Source: Halomonas cupida
Lineage (GTDB): Bacteria; Pseudomonadota; Gammaproteobacteria; Pseudomonadales; Halomonadaceae
DNA length: 64,000 bases
Assembly: GCF_900142755.1 (NCBI RefSeq)
Contig: NZ_FRCA01000015.1
Coordinates: 22,739 to 86,738, forward strand
Direction: 5' to 3'
Both the position numbers and the translations under genes were made by a program. Under the pieces are notes generated by a model. The model saw only the letters and a list, made by a program, of their open reading frames with translations, made no database searches and had not been told where the DNA came from. Positions within the stretch are counted from its first letter, which is position 1. Each line of letters opens with the position of its first letter. This document shows, in pieces, positions 49,843 to 58,929 of this stretch.

Positions 49843-50472
49843 ATGGCGGGAGCAAAGCGCAAGATCGATAGCCTGCCGCCACTGGTCATCGATTACCAGG
49901 GGACATTACTGGCGGGTGTTGACGAAGTCGGTCGAGGCCCATTGGTGGGGGCGGTGGTTGCTGCTGCAGTGATTCTGGATCCCCGGCGTCCGATTGCCGG
50001 TCTCGGAGACTCCAAGACACTGTCGGCGAAGCGTCGCGAGGTCCTGGATGGAGAAATCCGCGACAAGGCCCTGGCCTTCTGTGTGGCCGAGGCCAGCAGC
50101 GAAGAAATTGATACGCTGAATATCTACCATGCCACGCACCTGGCCATGCGCCGAGCCATCGATGGCCTGGAGCCGACGCCGGAATATCTGCTGGTGGACG
50201 GCAATCGACTGCCCGGGCATCATGTTCCAGGACAGGCGGTCGTCAAGGGGGATGCGCGTCATCCTGCGATCGCCGCGGCCTCGATACTGGCCAAGGTGGC
50301 CCGTGATGCGGCAATGCTGGCCCTGCACGGGCGTCACCCGGATTATGGTTTTGCCCGCCACAAGGGCTACCCGACTGTGGAGCACCTGGCCGCACTCGAG
50401 CGTCTGGGTGCCCTGTCGGAGCATCGTCGTTCCTTTGCCCCGGTAAAGCGGCAGCTGGCGCTGTTCTCTTGA
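49843..50472 (+). CDS. rnhB: Ribonuclease HII
   Basis: 209-residue RNase HII that excises ribonucleotides from DNA. Catalytic carboxylates in AGVDEVGRGPLVGAVV and later in LVDGNRLPG, with HPAIAAASILAKVARD and the GYPT motif (HKGYPTVEHL). ATG 49843 fits; the first ~30 residues precede the conserved core. Last gene before the dnaE promoter region. Confidence 0.95.
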   Translation: MAGAKRKIDSLPPLVIDYQGTLLAGVDEVGRGPLVGAVVAAAVILDPRRPIAGLGDSKTLSAKRREVLDGEIRDKALAFCVAEASSEEIDTLNIYHATHLAMRRAIDGLEPTPEYLLVDGNRLPGHHVPGQAVVKGDARHPAIAAASILAKVARDAAMLALHGRHPDYGFARHKGYPTVEHLAALERLGALSEHRRSFAPVKRQLALFS

Positions 50473-50475
50473 TCC

Positions 50476-50532
50476 GGCAATCAAATGGGTCACCCTGAGC
50501 TATTAACATGGCAATCAAATAGCTCATCCTGA
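50476..50532 (+). repeat. 23-bp direct repeats after rnhB
   Basis: 50476-50498 (GGCAATCAAATGGGTCACCC then TGA) and 50510-50532 (GGCAATCAAATAGCTCATCC then TGA) match at 20 of 23 positions with 34-bp spacing. They follow the rnhB stop in the 277-bp gap before dnaE. The same gap holds the hairpin GTCGGCC-TGAT-GGCCGAC (50593-50610). Function unknown. Confidence 0.75.
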
Positions 50533-50749
50533 TCGGTTTGATTTTCGCCCGCACCATACTGGCGCTGATCTGCTGGTGTGGTGCGGTCTCGCGTCGGCCT
50601 GATGGCCGACGGCGGTACTTTCCTGTGCCGCGTTTGATCCGGCATAGCTTGGTCCAGCATGAAGATCTGCCGGGCCAATGGACTGCTATTCTTCTGCATG
50701 GCGCTTTGTCATCCCGCGTCGTGACTGACCCCTGAGGTGCTGTACCCGT

Positions 50750-53700
50750 ATGTCTGTCCCCTTTGTTCATCTGCGTGTTCACAGTGAGTTCTCCCTGGTC
50801 GATGGACTGGTGCGGCTCAAGCCCTATATCAAGGCCGGAGAGGAGCAGGGGGCGCCGGCACTGGCGCTGACCGATGAGACCAACCTGTTTGGATTGGTCA
50901 AGTTCTACAACGGTGTTCAGGGGGCCGGTATCAAGCCGATCATCGGCTCGGACCTGTGGCTGTTCAATCCTCATGACACCGACCACCCCTATCGCCTGAC
51001 CCTGCTGGCGATGAACGACACCGGCTATCGCAACCTGACCGAGCTGATCTCGCGTGGCTGGATGCAGGGGCAGCGCCAGGGGCGGGCGATTCTCGACAAG
51101 GCCTGGGTCATGGAGCAGAGCGATGGGTTGATCGCGCTGTCCGGCGGTCGGGAAGGAGAGGTCGGCCGATTTCTGCTCTCTGACCATCACAGCGAAGCGC
51201 GTCAACTGCTCGACGAATGGAATGCTGCCTTTCCCGGACGCTTCTACCTCGAGCTGACGCGTACGGGTCGTCCGCTGGAAGAAGACTGTGTGCACGCTTC
51301 GGTGGCGTTGGCGATGGAAACCGACACGCCGGTGGTTGCCACCAATGATGTGCGCTTCCTCAAGCGCGAAGACTTCTGGGCCCACGAGACACGCGTTGCC
51401 ATCGGCGAAGGGCGGGCGCTGGACGACCCTCGTCGTGAGCACCGTTATACCGAGGAACAATACCTCAAGACACCAGCGGAAATGGCTGAGCTGTTCGCCG
51501 ATATTCCCGAGGCCATCGAGAACAGCGTGATGATTGCTGCACGCTGCAGCGTCGAGGTGCGTCTCGGTGAGATCTTCCTGCCCGAGTACGGCATTCCCGA
51601 GGGCATGACTCAGGACGAGTTCTTCCGCAAGATCTCCCATGACGGCCTGACCGAGCGTCTCGACGCACTCTACCCGGTGGACAGCCATCCACGTGGTACC
51701 GAGGAATGGGCCGCCCTCGAGCAACGCTATCGTGAGCGTCTCGACTTCGAACTGAACATCATTCTGCAGATGGGCTTTCCCGGCTACTTCCTGATCGTGA
51801 TGGACTTCATCCAGTGGGCCAAGGACAACGATGTTCCTGTCGGCCCGGGACGGGGGTCGGGGGCTGGCTCGCTGGTGGCCTACGCGCAGAAGATCACCGA
51901 TCTCGACCCCATCCAGTATGACCTGCTGTTCGAGCGTTTCCTCAACCCGGAACGTGTCTCGATGCCCGACTTTGACGTCGATTTCTGCATGGAGAAGCGT
52001 GACCGGGTCATCGACTATGTGGCCGAACGCTACGGCCGTAACGCGGTCTCCCAGATCGTCACTTTCGGTACCATGGCCGCCAAGGCGGTAGTGCGTGATG
52101 TCGCGCGGGCCCAGGGCAAGCCCTACTCGCTGGGCGACAAGTTGTCCAAGTTGATTCCCTTTGAAGTCGGTATGACCCTGGCCAAGGCCATCGAGCAGGA
52201 GCCGCAGCTCAAGGACTTCCTCGAGGCCGATGAGGATGGCCAGGAAATCTGGGAGATGGCGCTCAAGCTTGAAGGTGTCACCCGCGGCACCGGAAAGCAC
52301 GCCGGTGGCGTGGTGATCGCGCCGACCAAACTGACCGATTTCGCGCCGCTGTTGTGTGACGAGGAAGGCAACGGCCTGGTGGTTCAGTTCGACAAGAACG
52401 ATATCGAGGACGCCGGGCTGGTGAAGTTCGACTTCCTCGGCCTGCGAACCCTGACCATCATCGACTGGGCGCTGGAGATGGTCGACAAGGTGCGTGCCGT
52501 CAATGATCAAGGCCCGCTCGACATCGACACCATCCCGCTGGATGATGGCAAGACCTTCGAGATGCTCAAGAAGGCCGAGACCACTGCCGTCTTCCAGCTC
52601 GAATCCCGCGGCATGAAGGAACTGATCAAGCGCCTGCTGCCGGACTCGCTGGAGGACATGATCGCTCTGGTGGCGTTGTTCCGTCCGGGGCCGCTGCAAT
52701 CCGGCATGGTGGATGATTTCATCAACCGTAAGCACGGGCGTGCCGAGATCTCCTTCCCGCACCCGGATTATCAGCACGAACTGCTCAGGCCGGTACTGAC
52801 ACCCACCTACGGCATCATCCTCTATCAGGAGCAGGTGATGCAGATTGCCCAGGTGATGGCCGGCTACTCGCTGGGCCAGGCTGACCTGCTGCGCCGTGCC
52901 ATGGGCAAGAAGAAACCCGAGGAAATGGCCAAGCAGCGCGCGGGGTTCATGGAGGGCTGTGAGGCCAACGGTATCAATGCCGACCTGGCGGGCAACATCT
53001 TCGACCTGGTGGAGAAGTTCGCCGGCTACGGCTTCAACAAGTCGCACTCGGCAGCCTATGCATTGGTGTCATACCAGACCGCCTGGTTGAAGGCCCATTA
53101 TCCGGGGCCATTCATGGCCGCGGTCATGTCCACCGAAATGGACAACCTCGACAAGGTGGTGCCGCTGATCGAGGAGTGCCGAAACCTCAAGCTCACCGTC
53201 ACTCCGCCGGACGTCAATGTGGGGGGCTACAAGTTTACCGTCGATGTCGATGGGCGCGTGGTCTATGGGCTCGGTGCCATCCGTGGTGTGGGTGAAGGTC
53301 CGATCGGTGCCATCGTCGAGGCGCGTAATGCCGATGGCCCCTTCAAGGATCTGTTCGACTTCTGTCGTCGCGTCGACCCGAAGCGCATGAACAAGCGTAC
53401 TCTAGAGGCGCTGATTCGTTCCGGCGCTCTGGACAACCTGGGACCCAACCGAGCTGTGCTGTCTGCGGCATTGGATGATGCACTGCGTGCAGCCGCGCAG
53501 AACCACCAGAACCAGAACGCCGGGATGATGGACCTGTTCGGGGAAGCCTTTGCCGCTGTAGAGGAAGAAGAGGCTTCCGACCCCTATGCCGACTATCTGC
53601 GCGCCAGGGAGTGGACCGACCGCGAGCGCCTGGCGGGGGAGAAGGACACTCTGGGGCTTTACCTGACCGGTCACCCCATCGACGAGTACGAGACCGAGTT

Positions 53701-54259
53701 GGCACGTTTCGTGTCGACCCGTATCGCCGACCTCAAACCATCGCGGGAAGCCCAGCGTGTGGCCGGGTTGGTGGTGGGCATGCGCACCATGAAGTCCAAG
53801 CGTGGCGACACCATGGCGTTTCTGACTCTGGACGATCGCACCGGGCGTATCGAGGCCTCGTTGTTCGGAGAGCTGTTCGATAGCGTCCGTGGCCAGCTCG
53901 ACAATGCCGAGGTGTTGATCATCGAGGGCGAGGTGTCCAGCGATGACTACTCCGGTGGCCTGCGCCTGCGAGGCAAGGACGTCACGCCCATGGTTCAGGC
54001 CCGGGCTCGATTCGGGCAGGCGGTGGAGGTCTCGATCAATGCCGCCAATGCCAACGGCAAACTGATCGACAGCCTGCAGCAGAGTCTTGCGCCCCATCGC
54101 CATGAGGAAGGTCTGCCGGTACGCTTGCGTTACCGCAGCCACGAGGCCTGCGGCTGGCTGGAGTTCGACGACCAATGGAAGGTGACGCCTAGCGATGATC
54201 TGTTGATCGCCCTGCGTGAGGTGGAAGGCCAGGACGGCGTGCGTTTGAAATATCGTTGA
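50750..54259 (+). CDS. dnaE: DNA polymerase III subunit alpha
   Basis: 1169-residue C-family replicative polymerase. The N-terminal PHP domain begins FVHLRVHSEFSLVDGLVR; catalytic Asp residues are in SMPDFDVDFCMEKRD; the palm and fingers contain GPGRGSGAGSLVAYA and the HAGGVVIAP region; the C-terminus holds the tandem helix-hairpin-helix and OB-fold. RBS GAGGTG before ATG 50750. A heptamer/hairpin element begins at the GA of its TGA stop. Confidence 0.97.
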   Translation: MSVPFVHLRVHSEFSLVDGLVRLKPYIKAGEEQGAPALALTDETNLFGLVKFYNGVQGAGIKPIIGSDLWLFNPHDTDHPYRLTLLAMNDTGYRNLTELISRGWMQGQRQGRAILDKAWVMEQSDGLIALSGGREGEVGRFLLSDHHSEARQLLDEWNAAFPGRFYLELTRTGRPLEEDCVHASVALAMETDTPVVATNDVRFLKREDFWAHETRVAIGEGRALDDPRREHRYTEEQYLKTPAEMAELFADIPEAIENSVMIAARCSVEVRLGEIFLPEYGIPEGMTQDEFFRKISHDGLTERLDALYPVDSHPRGTEEWAALEQRYRERLDFELNIILQMGFPGYFLIVMDFIQWAKDNDVPVGPGRGSGAGSLVAYAQKITDLDPIQYDLLFERFLNPERVSMPDFDVDFCMEKRDRVIDYVAERYGRNAVSQIVTFGTMAAKAVVRDVARAQGKPYSLGDKLSKLIPFEVGMTLAKAIEQEPQLKDFLEADEDGQEIWEMALKLEGVTRGTGKHAGGVVIAPTKLTDFAPLLCDEEGNGLVVQFDKNDIEDAGLVKFDFLGLRTLTIIDWALEMVDKVRAVNDQGPLDIDTIPLDDGKTFEMLKKAETTAVFQLESRGMKELIKRLLPDSLEDMIALVALFRPGPLQSGMVDDFINRKHGRAEISFPHPDYQHELLRPVLTPTYGIILYQEQVMQIAQVMAGYSLGQADLLRRAMGKKKPEEMAKQRAGFMEGCEANGINADLAGNIFDLVEKFAGYGFNKSHSAAYALVSYQTAWLKAHYPGPFMAAVMSTEMDNLDKVVPLIEECRNLKLTVTPPDVNVGGYKFTVDVDGRVVYGLGAIRGVGEGPIGAIVEARNADGPFKDLFDFCRRVDPKRMNKRTLEALIRSGALDNLGPNRAVLSAALDDALRAAAQNHQNQNAGMMDLFGEAFAAVEEEEASDPYADYLRAREWTDRERLAGEKDTLGLYLTGHPIDEYETELARFVSTRIADLKPSREAQRVAGLVVGMRTMKSKRGDTMAFLTLDDRTGRIEASLFGELFDSVRGQLDNAEVLIIEGEVSSDDYSGGLRLRGKDVTPMVQARARFGQAVEVSINAANANGKLIDSLQQSLAPHRHEEGLPVRLRYRSHEACGWLEFDDQWKVTPSDDLLIALREVEGQDGVRLKYR

Positions 54260-54348
54260 GCTAGGAGCTAGGAGCTAGGAGCTACGAGCTGGCCCCTGTT
54301 CGTTCCCGACGAACAGGGGCACTTCCCACATCCCTGTGGGTCGCGAGC
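54258..54348 (+). repeat. Stop-linked heptamer/hairpin element after dnaE
   Basis: Three GAGCTAG units and one GAGCTAC (54258-54285) plus a partial unit, then hairpin 1 with a perfect 12-bp stem GCCCCTGTTCGT (54292-54303) / ACGAACAGGGGC (54309-54320) and loop TCCCG, spacer ACTT, and hairpin 2 CCCACA-TCCC-TGTGGG (54325-54340) ending TCGCGAGC. The first unit begins inside the dnaE stop codon. Confidence 0.9.
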
Positions 54349-54431
54349 GAAGAGCGGGCTGTAACCTGGTGCTGCTCGCGTCTCGTCGCTCGGGGCTCGC
54401 AGCTTATCTCGGGGCGCTTGCGGCCCGAGGC

Positions 54432-54459
54432 TTGCGTGACTCGCACAGGGTGCGATAAT
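54432..54459 (+). promoter_or_regulatory. Candidate accA promoter
   Basis: TTGCGT (54432-54437), 16-bp spacer, GATAAT (54454-54459), followed by GCACCCCACTTT. A similar ATGC-CCCC-ACTTT stretch lies after the rho element. About 80 nt of leader remains before accA. Confidence 0.55.
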
Positions 54460-54541
54460 GCACCCCACTTTATTCTCGCCATGGGTGGGTCTCGGGAGCT
54501 GGTACCCCGGCCTGCCTTCGATGATCACAAGGCACTTGCCC

Positions 54542-55495
54542 ATGAACCCGAACTATCTCGATTTCGAACAGCCCATCGCCGAGCTTCAGGCCAAGATCGA
54601 AGAGCTGCGTCTGGTCGGCAACGACAGCAAGGTAAGCCTCAGCGATGAGATTTCTCGACTCGAGGAAAAGAGCCGCAAGCTGACCGAGTCCATCTTCAAG
54701 GACCTCTCTCCCTGGCAGGTCTCCCAGTTGTCGCGTCATCCGCAGCGGCCGTACACACTTGACTATCTCGAGCATGTGTTCACCGATTTCGATGAGCTGC
54801 ATGGCGATCGCGAGTTTGCCGATGACGCTGCCATCGTGGGTGGCGTGGCACGTCTCAATGACCGTCCGGTGATGATCATCGGCCACCAGAAGGGGCGGGA
54901 CGTCAAGGAGAAGGTTCGCCGCAACTTCGGCATGCCGCGTCCTGAAGGCTACCGCAAGGCTTGCCGACTGATGGAAATGGCCGAGCGCTTCAAGCTGCCG
55001 GTATTGACCTTCATCGACACTCCGGGCGCCTATCCCGGGATCGACGCCGAGGAGCGTGGTCAGAGTGAAGCGATTGCCTATAACTTGGCGGTGATGTCGC
55101 GCCTGAAGACGCCGATCATCTCTACCGTGGTGGGTGAAGGCGGCTCCGGTGGTGCACTGGCGATCGGTGTCTGCGATGAACTGATGATGCTCCAGTACGC
55201 CACCTACTCGGTGATTTCACCGGAAGGCTGTGCCTCGATCCTGTGGAAGAGTGCCGAGCGTGCCTCGGATGCGGCTCAGGCCATGGGCATCACGGCGACT
55301 CGTCTCAAGGAGCTGGGCTTCGTCGACACCCTGGTCAAGGAGCCGCTGGGTGGCGCTCACCGTGCCCCCGAGCAGTGTGCCCAGCGCGTTCGCGATGCGA
55401 TCAGCGACAGCCTCGAGCGTCTTGATGCACTGGATACCGATGCTCTGCTCGAACGTCGCTACCAGCGCCTGATGAGCTATGGCGCGCCTTCCTGA
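54542..55495 (+). CDS. accA: Acetyl-CoA carboxylase carboxyltransferase subunit alpha
   Basis: Alpha half of the carboxyltransferase that makes malonyl-CoA for fatty-acid synthesis. 317 residues beginning MNPNYLDFEQPIAELQAKIE; the crotonase-fold core shows TFIDTPGAYPGIDAEERGQS and GEGGSGGALAIGVCD. ATG 54542 matches the family start; the frame opens earlier at 54458 within the promoter region. It follows dnaE, the common proteobacterial order. Confidence 0.96.
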   Translation: MNPNYLDFEQPIAELQAKIEELRLVGNDSKVSLSDEISRLEEKSRKLTESIFKDLSPWQVSQLSRHPQRPYTLDYLEHVFTDFDELHGDREFADDAAIVGGVARLNDRPVMIIGHQKGRDVKEKVRRNFGMPRPEGYRKACRLMEMAERFKLPVLTFIDTPGAYPGIDAEERGQSEAIAYNLAVMSRLKTPIISTVVGEGGSGGALAIGVCDELMMLQYATYSVISPEGCASILWKSAERASDAAQAMGITATRLKELGFVDTLVKEPLGGAHRAPEQCAQRVRDAISDSLERLDALDTDALLERRYQRLMSYGAPS

Positions 55496-55506
55496 GTCAC
55501 CTTGAT

Positions 55507-55531
55507 GCCGACGCCCTCTGAGGGCGTCGGC
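55507..55531 (+). terminator. Perfect 25-bp palindrome after accA
   Basis: Arms GCCGACGCCCTC (55507-55518) and GAGGGCGTCGGC (55520-55531) around a single T. It forms a strong hairpin 12 nt after the accA stop; the following CACTTCCTTC is only weakly T-rich. Confidence 0.55.
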
Positions 55532-55551
55532 ACTTCCTTCGAGGCTTCGCC

Positions 55552-56880
55552 ATGATGCGTCCTGCCTCCTCGATTGCTGCGACTGTCACCACTGCGCTGG
55601 GCGCCACCGATCCGAACCGCGGGGTATGGATTGCGTTGTCCGGTGGCCTGGATTCGTCGCTGCTGCTGAATCTGGCCGTGGCCGCCGCGGACCAATACCC
55701 GCGTCGCCTTCAGGCGCTGCATGTCCACCATGGCCTGCAATCCTGCGCCGATGATTTCGAGGCCCACTGCCGGGCCTTGTGTCGTTCACTGGAGATTCCG
55801 CTGAGGGTGGTCAATGTGCGTGTCGCTGTCGAAGCCGGTGAGGGAGTGGAAGGCGCTGCTCGACGAGCACGTTACAACGCCTTTCAGCAGACCATTCCCG
55901 CCGGTGACACTCTGTGGCTGGCCCAGCATCTTGATGACCAGGCCGAGACCTTTCTGCTGGCGGCGTTGCGTGGCTCCGGTGTCGGTGGGCTGGCGGCCAT
56001 GCCCGCTGAGCGACAACTGGCGGGTATACGCCTGCAACGACCACTGCTGGAAGTGCCCCGTGCCGATCTGGAGGCGGAGGTCCAGCGTCGTTGCCTTGTC
56101 TGGAGTGAAGATCCCAGCAATGCCCAGACCACCTTCGACCGTAATTTCCTGCGTCATGCCATCCTGCCGCAACTGAAGGAACGCTGGCCGCAGGCATCGA
56201 GATTGCTGGCGCGCTCGGCGCACTGGATGGGTGAAGCCGATGGCTTGCTGGCGGAGCTGGCCGACGAGGACCTGCAGCGCCTCGGCGGGCGAGCGGGAGA
56301 GTTACCGCTGGCGGCGTTGGGGAAGCTGAGTGCATCGCGCCAGCGACTGTTGATTCGTCACTGTCTACGTCAACTGGGGCTGCCTACTCCCCCGGAGGCA
56401 CGGCTGGGAGCGTTGCTCGAGCAGCTGTCGGCCCGCAATGATGCTCAGGTCCGGGTCTGCTGGCCTGGTGTCGAGGCACGCTGTTGGCGTGGCACCCTGT
56501 GGCTGATGTCCGACACTCTGGTGGTCTTCGACACTCCTCGAGACTGGGATGGCCACACATCGCTGGTGACGGATCGAGGGGAGCATCAGTTGGCGCTCTC
56601 GCTGCTATCGGGCCAGGCCATGGAGTTGCTGGTGTTGCGCCCCCGCGAGGGCGGCGAGATGTTGCGTCTAGCGAAGCGTGGTCAGCGTGATCTCAAGCGA
56701 CTGTTGCAGGAGCTTGGTGTGCCGACCTGGCGTCGCCAGGCCGTCGCGGTCATCTGGCATGGAGCGACAACGGTGGCGGCCCTCGACATGGTCGAGGGCC
56801 GCTGGTTGGCGGTGGCCGAGGGCTGGCAGGCGCAGGGCGCCTGGTGGACTTCGGGCACCGACGAGTCCGAGAATTTCTGA
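55552..56880 (+). CDS. tilS: tRNA(Ile)-lysidine synthase
   Basis: ATP-dependent enzyme adding lysine to C34 of the AUA-reading tRNA-Ile. The PP-loop motif is ALSGGLDSSLLLN near residue 30; HHGLQ and QHLDDQAETFLL are further active-site segments. Substrate-binding and C-terminal TilS domains follow, for 442 residues. Two adjacent ATGs (55552 and 55555). Convergent with ppx, 24 bp apart. Confidence 0.94.
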   Translation: MMRPASSIAATVTTALGATDPNRGVWIALSGGLDSSLLLNLAVAAADQYPRRLQALHVHHGLQSCADDFEAHCRALCRSLEIPLRVVNVRVAVEAGEGVEGAARRARYNAFQQTIPAGDTLWLAQHLDDQAETFLLAALRGSGVGGLAAMPAERQLAGIRLQRPLLEVPRADLEAEVQRRCLVWSEDPSNAQTTFDRNFLRHAILPQLKERWPQASRLLARSAHWMGEADGLLAELADEDLQRLGGRAGELPLAALGKLSASRQRLLIRHCLRQLGLPTPPEARLGALLEQLSARNDAQVRVCWPGVEARCWRGTLWLMSDTLVVFDTPRDWDGHTSLVTDRGEHQLALSLLSGQAMELLVLRPREGGEMLRLAKRGQRDLKRLLQELGVPTWRRQAVAVIWHGATTVAALDMVEGRWLAVAEGWQAQGAWWTSGTDESENF

Positions 56881-56904
56881 CCGGCAGGCGACATCAGTGC
56901 TGGG

Positions 56905-58473
56905 CTACTGACTCCGGCCAGCAGCCCGAAGCTCGACGGTCTCGACCCTGAGCTCGAAGCCGGCGTTGGTCATGTAGCGGGCCTCCTGTTCCAGGTCTGT
57001 GGCCATCAGGCCTGGCTCATCGCTGGAGGTGGTGGTCAGGTGCAGGGCCTCTCCGTGGGCCTCCAGACGCGGTACTTCCGGCGGGCTCTCCGGCCGGGAA
57101 TGGTTGAGCAGCACCGCGAGGCGCAGCAGGCGGGCGAGGCGCTGGTGGGAGGTCTGTTCCGAGGCGGGCAGCGCCTGCCACTCCTTGAGCGGAAACTTGC
57201 GCCGGTGAGCGCGAACCAGGAACGCCAACAGGCGCTGCTCCGGGCGCGAGAAACCTGATAGATCGGAGTGTTCGAGCAGGTAGGCTCCGTGACGGTGGAA
57301 CTGGCTGTGGGAGATGGCCTGGCCGATCTCGTGCATCCAGCAGGCCCAGTCGAGAAAACGAGCCTGATCCTCGTCAATGTCCCAGGCCTCACGCACCTGA
57401 TTGAGCAGTGTCTTGGCCGTGGCTGCGACGTTGTCGGCCTGGCGCGTATCGACACCATAGCAGCGTGCCAGCATCTCGAGGCTCTTGAGGCGTGAATCCT
57501 CGGGACTGTTGCGTCCCACCATGTCGTACAGCACGCCTTCACGCAGGGCGCCATCGGCGAAACGCATCCGCTCGAGATCGAAGGCCTCGAAGATGGCACT
57601 GAGGATGGCGATACCCGCGGGGAAGACGCGGGCCCGGTCGGTCTTGAGCCCCTCCATGTCGACCTTGTCGAGATGACGGCACTTGATCAGACGTTTGCGC
57701 AGCCGTGCAAGTCCCTCATGGGTAATCACGCCTTCCGGCGCATCGCCTGCCGCCGCCAGCACGGCGGCAGCGGCCTTGATGGTTCCACTGGAGCCGACGG
57801 GGTCTTCCCAGCCGAGCTTGAGATAGGGGCGGCGGATATTGGCCAGCTCCGATAGCGCCGCCAGCTCAGCCTGTCGCATGCGCTTTTCGCTGATCTCACC
57901 ATTGGTGAAGAATTGCTGAGTATAGGTCACGCAGCCCATGCGCAGACTTTCCAGCGCTCGGGGCTCGAACTGTTCGCCAATGATGAATTCGGTGGAGCCG
58001 CCGCCGATATCGACGATCAGGCGGCGCCCACTTTCGGCCAGCGCATGGGCCGCGCCGAGATAGATCAGGCGCGCTTCCTCGCGGCCGGCGATGATCTCGA
58101 TGCGCGCACCCAGCATGGCTTCGGCACGATCAATGAGCTGCTGGCTGTTCTCGGCATCGCGCAGGGCATTGGTCCCCACTACTCTCAGTCGGGAGGTGGG
58201 GATGTCCTCGAGGAAGGGCGCGAAGCGATTCAGGCAATCCAGTGCTCGACTCATGGCCTCTTCGCTGAGCATGCCGTCATCATCAAGGCCCGCGGCCAGC
58301 TGTACCTTTTCGCCCAGACGTGCCACTACCTGCAGGCGATCGTCCTGGTAGTTGGCGACGAGCAGGTGGAAGCTGTTGGAACCCAGATCAATAGCGGCCA
58401 GGCGCGTGGGATCCGGGGTAATTTCACCAGGTGAATCGCGCAGCGCGCTTAGGGTGTCCGTAGGCTGGGTCAT
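56905..58473 (-). CDS. ppx: Exopolyphosphatase, Ppx/GppA family
   Basis: 522-residue ASKHA-fold phosphatase that degrades polyphosphate from its ends, and may also act on pppGpp. The phosphate-1 loop is AAIDLGSNSFHLLVA and the phosphate-2 motif VDIGGGSTEFI; the C-terminal HD-like half contains CWMHEIGQAISHSQFHRHG. ATG 58473 (MTQPTDTL) is preferred; the frame opens at 58629 without family-like sequence. Divergent from rho. Confidence 0.92.
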   Translation of the reverse strand: MTQPTDTLSALRDSPGEITPDPTRLAAIDLGSNSFHLLVANYQDDRLQVVARLGEKVQLAAGLDDDGMLSEEAMSRALDCLNRFAPFLEDIPTSRLRVVGTNALRDAENSQQLIDRAEAMLGARIEIIAGREEARLIYLGAAHALAESGRRLIVDIGGGSTEFIIGEQFEPRALESLRMGCVTYTQQFFTNGEISEKRMRQAELAALSELANIRRPYLKLGWEDPVGSSGTIKAAAAVLAAAGDAPEGVITHEGLARLRKRLIKCRHLDKVDMEGLKTDRARVFPAGIAILSAIFEAFDLERMRFADGALREGVLYDMVGRNSPEDSRLKSLEMLARCYGVDTRQADNVAATAKTLLNQVREAWDIDEDQARFLDWACWMHEIGQAISHSQFHRHGAYLLEHSDLSGFSRPEQRLLAFLVRAHRRKFPLKEWQALPASEQTSHQRLARLLRLAVLLNHSRPESPPEVPRLEAHGEALHLTTTSSDEPGLMATDLEQEARYMTNAGFELRVETVELRAAGRSQ

Positions 58474-58929
58474 GACGGGTCCTTCAATAGAGTTGAACCA
58501 AGGTTGCGACCGACCCTGCTTGATGTCAATGATCCGGGAAAGGTAGGACTTGCGTTCGTGATCAGGGTTGTCTAGTATCGGGTCATTCGCCTGTTTCGAA
58601 TGTGTTTTCCGGTTGTGATGCTGACACAAGCTGTACGAACAGCTTTACGTGTTGGCCGAGACAACCGCCCCAAGTCGTCAGACAGCCCACTAGGTATCAG
58701 CCCCGCATATGGGCCCAGCCCCGCGACGCTGATCAGGCGAACAACCTGCTCCCATGTCCAGATACCAACGGTACTCCTGTCGGAGGCGCCGTTCGATGGC
58801 CTTGAACACCTGCAATGATCGGCCTACGAAGAGCAGCCCGGGCTCTGAACGCATTCAAGTGGCGTCGTTTCGCCTCTCACATAGACGGCGCCTTGCCGCC
58901 CGGCTTCCACGAGTAACTTCTGAACTCTG
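58474..58929. other. 456-bp divergent region between ppx and rho
   Basis: No gene is convincing. trxA, the usual neighbour of rho in enteric bacteria, is absent. The region should hold the promoters of both genes and a long rho leader; one hairpin AAGCTG-TACGAA-CAGCTT (58628-58645) is clear. Small frames here have no recognisable product. Confidence 0.5.

Noticed and set aside
50243..53047. 934-codon open frame antisense to dnaE
   Set aside because: It is an exact shadow of the dnaE coding frame, lacks family-like sequence, and has no RBS. Codon bias in GC-rich genes keeps the antisense frame open.
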